Assembly: GCF_037325665.1 (NCBI RefSeq)
Contig: NC_090247.1
Location: forward strand, 19,491,989 to 19,555,988
DNA from: Littorina saxatilis
Lineage: Eukaryota; Mollusca; Gastropoda; Littorinimorpha; Littorinidae
Length of the DNA stretch: 64,000 bases
Direction: 5' to 3'
Positions 29,924 to 32,929 of the stretch are shown here, in pieces. A program made the translations under genes and the position numbers. How positions within the stretch are numbered: the first letter of the stretch is position 1; every line of letters starts with the position of its first letter. The notes under the pieces were generated by a model, which was not told where the DNA came from, did not search any database, and saw only the letters and a program-made list of their open reading frames with translations.

Positions 29924-30575
29924 TGAGTGAGTGTGTGTGTGTGTTTCTGTGGGTGTGTGTGTGCGTGTGTGAGTGTATGTACGTGTCTGTGTTTGTGTGT
30001 GTGTGCATGCATGCGTGTGTGCGTGCATGTATACATGTGTGTGTGCATGCGTGTTTGTGTGTGAGTTGGTGTGTGTGTGTGTTTATTAGGTTTTGATCAT
30101 AGGTTACTGGTGGTTTTGGTAGTTGACCTTTCTCCTTTTGTTTTTTTAATTGGATGCAAAGACTTGGGCTTGATCAGCTAGACATTTTCTTTGGTGTGGG
30201 CATTGGTGCCTTTTGGTTAGTGTAAAAAGAAAGAACTTGAAAATGTGATGAGTTGATATTAAGTTAGTACATGTATTGACTTTGCTTAGAACAAAATGTA
30301 AAGGGGTGGGGGTGGGGGGGGGGGGGGGGGCTTATATTGTGATTTTGCACAAGGAAACTGTCTCTGTAGAATTACTCGGTGCTCCACAAATGGGCAGATG
30401 AATAGAATTTCTACCAGGGAGTTTCGGACTGTTGTGATGTGTCATTGAACCACTGCTGTTGTTTAACGCTGCACGCCACAGATCTCTGTATTTCAGGGGT
30501 TTGCTGAAAGAGCCGGCCGACAACGAACTTCTCATGCAACTGTGCTTGCACCAACACCTCACACTGGAGAGATGA
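677..30575 (+). CDS. TPCN2: Two-pore channel 2-like gene, 22 exons, 5' part outside window
   Basis: Endolysosomal cation channel with two six-helix repeats; family members are gated by PI(3,5)P2 and/or NAADP and release Na+ and Ca2+ from lysosomes. CDS exons: 677-793, 1324-1430, 7660-7732, 9691-9783, 11018-11114, 14064-14129, 14769-14833, 16975-17087, 17832-17913, 18356-18445, 18949-19068, 19840-19896, 20288-20416, 24247-24299, 25685-25781, 26745-26816, 27178-27254, 27686-27755, 28255-28337, 29169-29250, 29695-29789, 30497-30575. They sum to 1917 nt in one open frame (638 residues). It was recognised by collinear similarity to remembered human TPC2, from S3 of repeat I (IDWGVSASL) to the C-terminus. 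Filter motifs are TTANNPD and VVNNW. IIS4 reads NILIMVRLLK, with Ile where voltage-sensitive TPC1 has Arg, so voltage insensitivity is inferred. MKK of the phosphoinositide-binding linker and the QFRGY arginine after IS6 are kept, but the third linker lysine is Asn. Upstream exons (N-terminus, IS1-S2) are not in the window. Confidence 0.93.
1020..1110 (-). repeat. Fragment of an unclassified interspersed repeat
   Basis: The stretch GAGTGAATACCCTTACC plus AAAACCTCTGACAAACATTG recurs inverted at 15290-15390 and in weaker form at 19555-19640. The full element is not resolved. Confidence 0.6.
1324..1430 (+). CDS. TPCN2: TPCN2-like exon b: IS4 and S4-S5 linker
   Basis: 107 nt, acceptor attcag, donor CAG|gtaatg. 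It encodes VVRFRRMLRPYFIIQNSS followed by LMKKIVNCLRM. RRMLRPYF is the TPC IS4 signature. The MKK pair corresponds to phosphoinositide-contacting lysines in human TPC2; the next contact lysine is Asn here. Confidence 0.92.
1831..2019 (+). repeat. DIRS left inverted terminal repeat
   Basis: The stretch from ATTAAATTACATATTATTAC through CCGCCATTTGTATCATT is closely matched in inverse orientation by 7336-7547. Confidence 0.92.
2265..4148 (+). CDS. DIRS ORF1, gag-like protein
   Basis: A 627-residue open frame inside the DIRS element. The N-terminal ~110 residues are Ser- and Lys-rich. The middle is weakly structured. The C-terminus (about residues 560-627) is rich in Gly, Arg, Gln and Ser (SSRGRGRGAPYPKRGQ), consistent with RNA binding. 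The gag-like role is inferred from position and composition. Confidence 0.8.
   Translation: MAEAALVDSVKRKPSSRQVPDDSPPKRSSRREKGAGKSASVSSDSTSVKSPVLADVSLTSGQACLRSGKSGVSGKASSSSASASASTSDGCPGLAPTEVASLLLTLSAQVSTLASELSSTREELRALPSGVSDVLSLAQVRQSPAVPASTSAKPSATVTRADVHASQDGGTKLVSLLNVTPVQGMSTPLAGVRAQGALSCVGGRESSYEQRKDERLRTSLYENIGDRFSPLPPRGQEVVGSADDKLSDVLPPGSELDLESEGRAEDGDASVVEDSQLNLPVKLSAAVVLAAETAFRYFPEGVVKDRAQLHPPRSAFDDFRSAQEQRPRFRFRESSTIAYEMANVLCGKRKPAVPLLVQHGDAPEDVVSWLAQPGARAASGVPKFKLNPYPVSLIDTFALPSGALPVTPELAALREDGYNRDRVVPCTDGSLSALEEVGRSLLELTSLSESLQRSLSRSIATSLDPFEFRFDASPTDVSTLLATLGKVTREQVALSARLYTHAVLSRRSAFLTGSRFRDTATVERLKVSPFAEGSLLGQASFDALQKETQDARDVAIARLASQGFQKPQGKSQTQAFSSAKPQTSSSGGGKAQKQSFSSRGRGRGAPYPKRGQSFGGSRGSGRKPHPQ
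4173..6107 (+). CDS. DIRS reverse transcriptase and RNase H
   Basis: A 644-residue open frame. RT motifs include DLTDAYFHV, the region ending LPFGLSLAPWIF, and the YLDD catalytic box (YLDDWLIL). RNase H signatures follow: FTDASLTGWGAH and later HTDNMSVASYVNKQGG. This arrangement is typical of the DIRS/Ngaro group. A longer frame (4145-7138) overlaps it, as is usual in DIRS elements. Confidence 0.92.
   Translation: MAPALVVAGGPSRALSSWLQLVASKWVTGIVCSGFRLLWSGQKAPLVRIIPPCRAPKDLVARNAVQEGVSALLLKGAIEEVLDARSPGFYGRLFVVPKASGAWRPVLDLSPLNKFLRVIKFTMETPTSVREALRPGDWATSIDLTDAYFHVLIHVADRKWLRFPWGGKAYQFRALPFGLSLAPWIFTIVVRQLCALVRQEGIRLRAYLDDWLILHQNRGLCEAHTHRVLSRAAQLGFSVNLTKSELEPSQTFTYLGMEFDTLRWSVRPSQRRIDKLQGLIRSLYGENHASARVLSSVLGQMESMASLIPLGRVHKRPFQASLQSRWDQTSQDWSVPIALGTWFQQTTGVWLLPDLFRGVPIVRPPPERELFTDASLTGWGAHLDEHMVSGVWDCSQASLHINVLELEAVSLALLAFKPFLEGSHVRLHTDNMSVASYVNKQGGTRSHSLSDIACRILKWCHAQHILLSAVYLKGSLNVLADTLSRGDRIVHSEWTLTHQSLQRLWSQIDKPKIDLFATRFSARLPLFVSPFPDPLAWKVNALEVDWSDLPAYAFPPFCLLGKVLRKVDLEKPALVLVAPLWPSQHWFPDLLRLAVRPPIPLALKRGDLVQPRSGVQHENPQILALHAWILSEALCVGQGPLPLL
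6090..7138 (+). CDS. DIRS tyrosine recombinase (3' part of frame 4145-7138)
   Basis: The frame 4145-7138 is open for 997 codons. Its 5' two thirds overlap the RT ORF and look like a shadow, while the last ~345 codons are recombinase-like. SAM-like N-terminal part: STSSVYSSHWASWSRWC. Catalytic candidates: Arg in LLSTSRRGSEVHSL, His/Arg in ARTHEARAW, Tyr in the AYWRSEDVFVNFYLRDV tail. The boundary at 6090 is my estimate. How this frame is expressed is not decided by the sequence. Confidence 0.85.
7171..7264. repeat. DIRS internal complementary region
   Basis: First half (CTATATGTGAGTTGGGTAAT and on) is the complement of the left outer end. Second half (ATCCAAAATTTTAATAATAA to CCCAACTCACAT) is the complement of the right outer end. 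This junction is thought to template circularisation of DIRS cDNA. Confidence 0.9.
7336..7547 (-). repeat. DIRS right inverted terminal repeat
   Basis: Inverse of 1831-2019 plus an extra terminal AT-rich stretch ending in AAAATTTTGGA. The stretch 7500-7547 is also complemented in the internal region 7171-7264. Confidence 0.9.
7660..7732 (+). CDS. TPCN2: TPCN2-like exon c: IS5
   Basis: 73 nt encoding VLTMLCMHLYIFTLFGMLLF and then PIPQ (IS5). Acceptor ttttcag, donor CAG|gtaagt. The last 48 bp and the donor are tandemly duplicated just downstream (7741-7796). Only the first donor keeps the frame into the next exon. Confidence 0.9.
7685..7796 (+). repeat. 56 bp tandem duplication of exon end plus 5' splice site
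   Basis: 7685-7740 and 7741-7796 are identical: the last 48 bp of exon c, the donor gtaagt and 2 more bp. Using the second donor would add 56 nt and shift the frame, reaching a stop in exon e. Confidence 0.95.
8027..9054. mobile_element. TIR element (MITE-like) hosting a nested SINE
   Basis: Terminal inverted repeats CATATGTGACCCACTCC and GGAGTGGGTCACATATG, with similarity continuing inward over AAAAGGATAACAAA. Without the nested SINE (8177-8591) it is about 610 bp. No transposase ORF, so non-autonomous. Superfamily not assigned. Confidence 0.82.
8177..8591 (+). mobile_element. SINE family D, full copy
   Basis: Starts with CCCCCCGCGGGTTAGGGGGA, ends with ACGACGTTAAACACCAAATA and an AAAG tail. 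The flanking target duplication AGATATAGCGATTTA is at 8162-8176 and 8592-8606. Four copies lie in this window. I see no clear tRNA promoter at its 5' end, so the head type is open. Confidence 0.85.
9237..9503 (+). mobile_element. SINE family D, 5'-truncated copy
   Basis: Begins mid-element at TAGAATATAGTCAATG and ends in an AAAG tail. Target duplication GAAAAGATGTAG at 9225-9236 and 9504-9515. The 5' truncation fits target-primed reverse transcription. Confidence 0.85.
9691..9783 (+). CDS. TPCN2: TPCN2-like exon d: lumenal loop
   Basis: 31 codons, phase 0 to 0, acceptor ttcttcag, donor GTT|gtaggt. It is a hydrophilic loop with N-glycosylation sequons NTT and NVT, suited to the lumenal turret between IS5 and the pore. 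The similarity is weak. The call rests on splice sites, exact phase fit and position. Confidence 0.72.
9803..10018. mobile_element. pogo-like MITE (TACAGTG ends)
   Basis: Ends TACAGTGAAACTCTCCTTT and AAGGGGGTTCCACTGTA, with inward AAGACC and GGTCTTAT. TA target site. Interrupted by a poly-C run. Same family as 11698-12462, 12534-14027 and 31696-32225. Confidence 0.8.
10025..10583. other. CT/T-rich intron sequence
   Basis: A pyrimidine-rich low-complexity stretch, with two similar segments around 10060-10260 and 10390-10570 (each with TGTGTTTGTA followed by TCTGCTTCT runs), suggesting an old tandem duplication. The ORFs here are compositional only. Confidence 0.5.
10584..10890 (+). mobile_element. 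SINE family B (tRNA-derived), full copy
   Basis: tRNA-like head with A box (TGGCCTAGTGGTAAGGCG) and B box (GGTTCGAACCC) at 10590-10660. Body CTAAGACTTTAAAATTGGCA through GGCCCTTCGTGGTCGGCTGG, then a CAAA tail. Five copies in the window. Confidence 0.9.
11018..11114 (+). CDS. TPCN2: TPCN2-like exon e: pore helix and selectivity filter I
   Basis: 97 nt encoding SPIDAEGGQYFSSLLDSF and then MSLLVLLTTANNPD. LLTTANNPD is the TPC filter I motif. Acceptor attgcag, donor ATG|gtaagt. Confidence 0.95.
11156..11557. mobile_element. Short non-autonomous DIRS-related element
   Basis: About 400 bp made almost wholly of two long inverted arms (11156-11300 and 11370-11557). Both outer ends resemble those of the DIRS element at 1831-7547 (TTAAATTACATAT...CCAACTCACATATAGCAATT; ATATGTGAGTTGG...AATGAAAATTTATTA). 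It carries no ORF and no internal complementary region. It probably depends on a DIRS element for movement. Confidence 0.85.
11698..12462. mobile_element. pogo-like MITE split by a SINE
   Basis: Left end TACAGTGGAACCTCGCTTTT with AAGACCTAAAA. Right end AAAGGGGGTTCCACAGTA. The SINE at about 11811-12411 sits inside. Confidence 0.78.
11811..12411 (-). mobile_element. SINE family C with triplicated A-box segment
   Basis: Minus strand: the head at 12411-12300 has three tandem copies of a ~24 bp segment (CTGGGTGGCCAAGTGGTAAC and variants) before the B box (GAGTTCGACCC). Body TGGGGTGTGCACGTTAAAGA through CTCACACGGCATAAATAAAT. Tail of AATC/GATT repeats at 11815-11863. Confidence 0.85.
12614..13027 (+). 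mobile_element. Mosaic SINE: family A head on family C body
   Basis: The head GATGTAGCTCAGTTGGTAGC plus the linker TCAGAGTCAACTTTGTGTGC is that of family A (31779, 34912). From 12770 on the body (TTGGGGTGTGCGCGTTAAAG, GCGCCGAAATGGCTGC, CTCACACGGCA, GCGCGATATAAGCCTCATA) is that of the family C copy at 11811-12411. It ends in a GATT-type tail. Confidence 0.85.
13079..13962. mobile_element. TIR element, ~880 bp, with internal CA microsatellite
   Basis: Perfect 16 bp terminal inverted repeats TACATTTAGTCAAGTT and AACTTGACTAAATGTA. Non-coding interior; a (CA)n run of about 90 bp at 13807-13896. Superfamily not assigned. Confidence 0.82.
14064..14129 (+). CDS. TPCN2: TPCN2-like exon f: start of IS6
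   Basis: 66 nt encoding VTMPAYSRNRLFSIFFMLFL and then IIG. It matches VMIPAYSKNRAYAIFF of human TPC2. Acceptor gtgacag, donor ATTG|gtaagt. Confidence 0.93.
14130..14768 (+). other. Intron f-g, nothing recognised
   Basis: AT-rich intron sequence without clear repeats. Confidence 0.6.
14769..14833 (+). CDS. TPCN2: TPCN2-like exon g: IS6 end
   Basis: 65 nt encoding LYCFWNMLTAVIYNQFRGYF and then L. The Arg of QFRGY corresponds to the IS6 arginine that contacts PI(3,5)P2 in human TPC2. Acceptor tttgcag, donor CTG|gtaagc. Confidence 0.93.
14871..15201 (+). mobile_element. SINE family B, full copy
   Basis: Same head and body as 10584-10890, CAAA tail, flanked by the target duplication AGTCCTTCCCAA at 14859-14870 and 15202-15213. 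It begins 37 bp after the exon g donor. Confidence 0.92.
15228..15395 (+). repeat. Copy of the interspersed repeat also at 1020 and 19555
   Basis: Contains TTTCCGACACACCCCTCGCT, CCCTCCAATGTTTGTCAGAG and GGTTTTGGCAAGGGTATTCA, matching 1020-1110 inverted. Boundaries unclear. Confidence 0.55.
15497..15660. repeat. Fragment of foldback repeat family
   Basis: ACTGCCAACGTTCCAAAATT at about 15513 and AAAGACCGTTGGGTCGATAT at 15629 recur in the foldback element at 40855-41075. Confidence 0.6.
16094..16787. mobile_element. TIR MITE, ~690 bp
   Basis: Ends TTACCGTATTTGACGGACTA and TAATCCGTCAAATACGGTAA form ~30 bp inverted repeats. Subterminal GCGGCTTATAAAA motifs occur at both ends. No transposase ORF. 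Confidence 0.85.
16975..17087 (+). CDS. TPCN2: TPCN2-like exon h: cytosolic EF-hand-like linker, part 1
   Basis: 113 nt encoding SSMQSSLVRRRLGVRAAFEV and then LRRKKGLFHHASSMAPIR. SLVRRRLGVRAAFEVL matches TPC2. Acceptor acctcag, donor CAG|gtctga. Confidence 0.93.
17337..17584. mobile_element. Candidate TTAA-flanked MITE with repeated palindrome
   Basis: Bounded by TTAA at both ends, with weakly similar inverted termini. The palindrome CGGATATATCCGTACC occurs twice near the right end (17513 and 17556). Compare 19229-19456 and 39274-39486. Confidence 0.45.
17832..17913 (+). CDS. TPCN2: TPCN2-like exon i: linker, GC donor
   Basis: 82 nt encoding NDVGGFVIRAVLEKAMLPKT and then MKSSLIE. Acceptor tgtttcag. 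The only donor that joins in phase 0 to the next exon is GAG|gcaagt, a GC-AG intron. Confidence 0.85.
18356..18445 (+). CDS. TPCN2: TPCN2-like exon j: linker, second EF-hand-like part
   Basis: 30 codons reading KVKQHPELMYSATDFQQLFT and then ALDTEIAPPT. It matches SAEEFQKLFNELD of human TPC2. Acceptor ttaacag, donor ACC|gtacgt. Confidence 0.88.
18949..19068 (+). CDS. TPCN2: TPCN2-like exon k: entry to repeat II, IIS1
   Basis: 40 codons ending IVHKYFSYFGMGVALCNVVV then IT, the start of IIS1 (human HYYFDYLGNLIALANLV). Acceptor gatacag, donor ACT|gtaagt. Confidence 0.9.
19141..19500 (+). mobile_element. 3' part of SINE family E, split by a MITE
   Basis: 19141-19228 plus 19457-19500 match the complement of 59713-59822 (TACACTTGTGTATCTC, ACTCGAATCATATAACCCAT, TTAGCC...AGGACATA). 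The TTAA MITE 19229-19456 sits in the middle. Confidence 0.82.
19229..19456. mobile_element. piggyBac-like TTAA MITE
   Basis: TTAACCCCTTCACTGCC and GGCAGTGAAGGGGTTAA are exact 17 bp inverted ends including the TTAA target duplication. Internal near-palindromes around CCCGTATGTAATACGTGG. The paralogous SINE E sequence at 59751-59755 shows the uninterrupted site. Confidence 0.85.
19840..19896 (+). CDS. TPCN2: TPCN2-like exon l: IIS1-S2 loop
   Basis: 19 codons, VELATEFAESFDDSTSDLR, phase 0 to 0. Acceptor cttgtag, donor CGA|gtgagt. Short and acidic, it fits the lumenal S1-S2 loop. Confidence 0.8.
19967..20190. repeat. CA-rich compound microsatellite
   Basis: Interrupted (CA)n with TGCATG and CACG units. 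The long ORFs reading Thr/His or Val/Cys here are compositional. Confidence 0.95.
20288..20416 (+). CDS. TPCN2: TPCN2-like exon m: IIS2-S3
   Basis: 43 codons beginning VVNFAFANYYVLEQLLKIWA and ending FKSNIFDAIITVALV. It matches INCVFIVYYLLEMLLKVFA and SNVFDGLLTVVLLV of TPC2. Acceptor ctttcag, donor GTG|gtaagt. A 3.26 kb TIR element begins 37 bp past the donor. Confidence 0.93.
20454..23712. mobile_element. 3.26 kb TIR DNA transposon, TA target, non-autonomous
   Basis: Ends TACAGTAGTCCCTTCCATTT and GGATATGGCAGGTACTACTGTA are inverted repeats with TA at each end, fitting a Tc1/mariner-pogo-type element. Subterminal blocks (GGCCGTTAACC, CGGTCAAC; GACGGCCACC, GCGGTCACC) are related. No transposase motif. 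The interior holds unexplained sequence (21100-22740) with a clean + frame at 22216-22424 followed by a consensus donor gtaagt, and a nested repeat at 22771-23617. Confidence 0.8.
22771..23617. mobile_element. GACTCACATGC-bounded repeat with (CCGT)n, nested
   Basis: Begins GACTCACATGCGAAGC and ends GCATGTGAGTCGTATGGG, so its ends are inverted. It contains a (CGTC)n tract (22817-22880) and many GGTCAAGGTCA motifs. I recognise this repeat type as widespread in molluscs; its class is not established here. Confidence 0.75.
23861..24101. mobile_element. Short TIR MITE (GTCTGTTTACGGTAAC)
   Basis: Inverted ends GGTCTGTTTACGGTAAC and GTTACGGTAAACAGAC with outer GGCCC/GGGCC and A/T runs. A second copy is at 49011-49231. 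Internal AGGGTCGGTCGG / GGTCGCGCGAAAT blocks are shared. Confidence 0.85.
24247..24299 (+). CDS. TPCN2: TPCN2-like exon n: IIS3-S4 loop
   Basis: 53 nt encoding IGELYSAIKFGIPFFYN. Acceptor ttctcag, donor CCG|gtgagt. Phase fits both neighbours. Confidence 0.82.
24458..24635. repeat. Foldback palindrome, ~75 bp arms
   Basis: TCTCAGTGATTATCAAAAAT on the left pairs with ATTTTTGATAATCACTGAGA on the right, and the match continues outward over GAGGTTACA / TGTAACCTC. It may be one end of a larger element; the right partner is not resolved up to 25510. Confidence 0.8.
24636..25684 (+). other. Intron n-o, unassigned
   Basis: No clear gene. A 161-codon open frame (24526-25011) begins in the palindrome and shows no recognisable domain. 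A GGGGGGAATAAATC motif at 25496 resembles the outer end of the palindrome. Confidence 0.5.
25685..25781 (+). CDS. TPCN2: TPCN2-like exon o: IIS4
   Basis: 97 nt encoding SDAGSITTLWNVLRIINILI and then MVRLLKIISFFR. This is the repeat II voltage-sensor helix with charges R, R and K, and Ile at the position of the key Arg of TPC1. Acceptor ttgcag, donor AGG|gttggt. Confidence 0.93.
25832..26131 (-). mobile_element. SINE family B, inverted copy
   Basis: Complement of the family B consensus: GTTTG-type tail at 25835-25852, B box complement GGGTTCGAACCC near 26080, A box complement CCTTACCACTAGGCCAACC at the right end. It begins ~50 bp after the exon o donor. Confidence 0.92.
26530..26627. repeat. 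Degenerate pogo-like MITE fragment
   Basis: TACAGTGAAACCCTCACACG and AGACCT resemble the left end of the pogo-like family; AAGGAGGGAGTCTTTCAATG resembles a decayed right end. Confidence 0.5.
26745..26816 (+). CDS. TPCN2: TPCN2-like exon p: IIS4-S5 linker
   Basis: 24 codons, SMRVITSVLLDLVSNMKAFA then GVLI, matching VLGLVQNMRAFGGILV of TPC2. Acceptor taccag, donor ATT|gtaagt. Confidence 0.93.
27178..27254 (+). CDS. TPCN2: TPCN2-like exon q: IIS5
   Basis: 77 nt encoding VIYYVFAILGMELFRGVITF and then DNVTE. Very close to human VVYYVFAIIGINLFRGVI. Acceptor gtaacag, donor AAG|gtgaga. Confidence 0.95.
27577..27675 (+). repeat. 30 bp unit, 3.3 identical copies, before exon r
   Basis: Unit ATTTTGTGTGAATATACTGA plus TCACAGATCT, copies at 27577, 27607 and 27637, partial at 27667. 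The array ends 10 bp before the acceptor of exon r, so each unit adds a branch-point-like TACTGAT. Confidence 0.95.
27686..27755 (+). CDS. TPCN2: TPCN2-like exon r: pore loop before filter II
   Basis: 70 nt encoding NVTYECGSYRQLQYWSNNFD and then DFA. CGSYRQLQYWSNNFDDFA matches human CGSFEQLEYWANNFDDFA. The NVT sequon fits a lumenal loop. Acceptor attgcag, donor GCA|gtgagt. Confidence 0.95.
28081..28110. repeat. Poly-G run
   Basis: A G run of about 18 within GT-rich intron sequence. Similar long G or C runs occur at 9857, 19095, 30306, 34310, 42108, 42152 and 56255. Their exact lengths may be unreliable. Confidence 0.7.
28255..28337 (+). CDS. TPCN2: TPCN2-like exon s: selectivity filter II
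   Basis: 83 nt encoding ATIMVLWDVMVVNNWMVFLE and then AYRAATS. VVNNW is the family filter II motif with the Asn that sets Na+ selectivity. Acceptor ttgcag, donor CGC|gtgagt. Confidence 0.95.
28891..29108. mobile_element. Palindromic MITE with tandem GGGTCGTGTACGACCC units
   Basis: Ends ATCCGGATGATGTAGGTC and GACCCACATCATCCGGA are inverted. Inside, a ~58 bp unit (GGATGGCGTGGGTCGTGTAC, then TTTTTACGTTAAATCCTTCT) is present twice, plus an inverted partial copy. Confidence 0.75.
29169..29250 (+). CDS. TPCN2: TPCN2-like exon t: IIS6
   Basis: 82 nt encoding WSYLYFVAWWLISVIIVLNL and then FTALIME, matching [23 protein letters not shown]. Acceptor ctttcag, donor GAG|gtactg. Confidence 0.95.
29695..29789 (+). 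CDS. TPCN2: TPCN2-like exon u: C-terminal cytosolic region
   Basis: 95 nt encoding NFIMKWDRHQIQQEAEAFHT and then PVTLNSVHDMFR, matching NFLHKWDP...LLFRDILEEP of human TPC2. Acceptor gtttcag, donor CAG|gtaagt. Confidence 0.9.
29873..30085. repeat. GT microsatellite
   Basis: (GT)n of about 45 bp pure, followed by GT/GC-interrupted sequence in the last intron. Confidence 0.95.
30497..30575 (+). CDS. TPCN2: TPCN2-like last coding exon with stop
   Basis: 79 nt encoding GLLKEPADNELLMQLCLHQH and then LTLER, with TGA at 30573-30575. It matches [20 protein letters not shown]. An 83 bp tandem duplication begins at the stop-codon context and fills the first 150 bp of 3' UTR. I see no convincing AATAAA for this gene before the SINE at 31217. 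Confidence 0.92.
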
Positions 30576-30725
30576 CCTACAACCAGCCAATGACAGCCTT
30601 CCTCTCATCATGTTGCAAGAGATGCTGACCAATCACAAACTTCACAATGGAGAGATGATCAGCAACCAGCCAATGACAGCCTTCCTCTCTTCTCATAGCA
30701 AGAGATGCTGACCAATCACAAACCA
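30560..30725 (+). repeat. 83 bp tandem duplication spanning the stop codon
   Basis: Copy 1 30560-30642, copy 2 30643-30725 (GGAGAGATGA..., CAACCAGCCAATGACAGCCT, GAGATGCTGACCAATCACAA). Copy 1 includes the last codons and TGA of the TPCN2-like gene. Confidence 0.9.
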
Positions 30726-31216
30726 TAAAACACTATTTCGTGGATTGGAAGCAAGGCTAAGGAGTTGAGCAGCAAAACTGAAAATAGAAACAAAGAAAGG
30801 AGACTTCTACATGACATTTTTTTTAAATTACGGTAATACTGTAACAGTCTAGCATAATATTTTCTTCTGTCGTTTTTTTTTCTGGGGAAAATAACCAAAT
30901 TCTGCTGACTTGCAGTAAAATGGAATACATGTAGTGGATGAAGGATCAACAGTTGATAAGAAGATATGGTGGAAAATGTCATGATCAAAGCAATAACAGT
31001 TAATTCGTCTGTGGTTCTTTTTTTCTTTTTCTTTTTTGAGGGGGGTGTCGTACATTATAGTTATTTTTAACAATGATGACACACTCTCAATTCAGGGTGC
31101 TAATTGAAGTGCAGAAACAGACGGTGTGACTGTCAGACTTTCTCAGCTCCATCCTGTGAACTGTTGTTACAGGGTGCTGACCTATTATCATAGAAATCAT
31201 GTCGATGTTGATTACT
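30726..31216 (+). other. Probable 3' UTR/flank, nothing else recognised
   Basis: AT-rich sequence after the TPCN2-like stop. No canonical AATAAA found before the SINE at 31217, so the polyadenylation site is uncertain. Confidence 0.5.
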
Positions 31217-31604
31217 ACCCCCCACGGGCTAGGGGGAGTCCCATATTGGTTGGGACGAGAAAGAATTTACCCGATGCTCCCCAGCATGTCGTAAGAGGCG
31301 ACTAACGGATTCTGTTTCTGCTTTTACCCTTGTTAAGTGTTTCTTGTATAGAATATAGTCAATTTTTGTAAAGATTTTAGTCAAGCCGTATGTAAGAAAT
31401 GTGAAGTCCTTTGTACTGGAAACTTGCATTCTCCCAGTAAGGTAATATATTGTACTACGTTGCAAGCCCCTGGAGCAAATTTTTGATTAATGCTTTTGTG
31501 AACAAGAAACAATTGACAAGTGGCTCTATCCCATCTCCCCCCCTTTCCCCGTCGCGATATAACCCTTCGTGGTTGAAAACGACGTTAAACACCAAATAAA
31601 GAAA
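31217..31604 (+). mobile_element. SINE family D, full copy
   Basis: As 8177-8591. Target duplication GATGTTGATTACT at 31204-31216 and 31605-31617. Confidence 0.9.
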
Positions 31605-31695
31605 GATGTTGATTACTGTCAAGCTGTTATCAAAACTCATGGTGTTGAAAAACAGGGTCCCCACGGCAACCCCAGTTGAGACATTTTGGTTTTGG

Positions 31696-32225
31696 TACAG
31701 TGGAACCCCCCTTCCAAGACCTCCAAAAACCAAAGAAAATCAGGTCTTAAAAATGGAGATCAATTTACAGAGGTTATGGGGGCGGAGATGTAGCTCAGTC
31801 GGTAGCGCGCTGGATTTGTATCCAGTTGGCCGCTGTCAGCGTGAGTTTGTCCCCGCGTTCGGCGAGAGATTTATTTCTCAGAGTCAACTTTGTGTGCAGA
31901 CTCTCCTCGGTGTCCGAACACCCCCCGTGTGTACACGCAAGCACAAGACCAAGTGCGCACGGAAAAGATCCTGTAATCCATGTCAGAGTTCGGTGGGTTA
32001 TAGAAACACGAAAATACCCAGCATGCTTCCTCCGAAAGCGGCGTATGGCTGCCTAAATGGCAGGGTAAAAACGGTCATACACGTAAAAGCCGTGGGAGTT
32101 TCAGCCCATGAACGAACAAACAAACAAACAAACAAACAAACAGAGGTTATGAACAATCTATCAAAACAAGGTCTTAAAGGGGCAAAAGTCTTATATTATG
32201 GGGTCTTTGAGGGGGGTTCCACTGG
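31696..32225. mobile_element. pogo-like MITE split by a SINE
   Basis: Left end TACAGTGGAACCCCCCTTCC, right end GAGGGGGGTTCCACTG. Inward AAGACC / GGTCTT. The SINE 31779-32139 is inside. Confidence 0.82.
31779..32139 (+). mobile_element. SINE family A, full copy
   Basis: Head GATGTAGCTCAGTCGGTAGC, body with ACACGCAAGCACAAGACCAA and GGTTATAGAAACACGAAAAT, tail (CAAA)n. Target duplication ACAGAGGTTATG at 31767-31778 and 32140-32151. Confidence 0.92.
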
Positions 32226-32395
32226 ACACTTATTGTCCTTGTGGAGGGTCTACAGGTACATTCAGGCTAATATTCCCAGGTTGTGCAATGACTGTGTAAT
32301 GCTACCCATTTTGTTCCCCTGCATGCATCATTGCATGTGTTAATGTTTTCCCAGCACTGAGACTTAAGCTGTGAACTTGGGATCTTGGCATGCAC

Positions 32396-32705
32396 ATTTG
32401 TTTGTTTGTTTGTTTGTTTGTTTGTTTGTTTAACGCCCAGCCGACCACGAAGGGCCATATCAGGGCGGTGCCGCTTTGACATATAATGTGCGCCACACAC
32501 AAGACAGAAGTCGCAGCACAGGCTTCATGTCTCACCCAGTCTTATTATTCTGACACCGGACCAACCAGTCCTAACACTAACCCCATAATGCCAGACGCCA
32601 CTAGATTGCCAATTTTAAAGTCTTAGGTGTGACCCGGCCGGGGTTCGAACCCACAACCTCCCGATCACGGGACGGACGCCTTACCACTAGGCCAACCGTG
32701 CCGGT
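32396..32705 (-). mobile_element. SINE family B, inverted copy
   Basis: As 10584-10890, inverted, with a small deletion in the body relative to the others. Target duplication TTGGCATGCAC at 32385-32395 and 32706-32716. Confidence 0.92.
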
Positions 32706-32736
32706 TTGGCATGCACGTGAAGGTGTTCTGAGACAC

Positions 32737-32872
32737 CAATAAAAGTCTTGACAGAAAGTGAACTCTGAGTAATGAAGCTTTCGACAAACCCTGGGGAAAT
32801 CATACGCCGATAGAGACAAACTGGTTTTGAAACCAGCAGCGACACCGACTGAGCTGCAACCTCTTCCACAAA
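32737..32872 (-). mobile_element. Diverged SINE family A head
   Basis: Minus strand: GAGGTTGCAGCTCAGTCGGT, an anticodon-like arm CTGGTTTCAAAACCAG, and a decayed family A linker (CTCAGAGTTCACTTTCTGTC). The body is missing. Confidence 0.6.
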
Positions 32873-32929
32873 ACTCTATGCTCCGGAAACTCTTACAAGG
32901 CATCAAGGAACTTTCCTGTTGAGGATACA

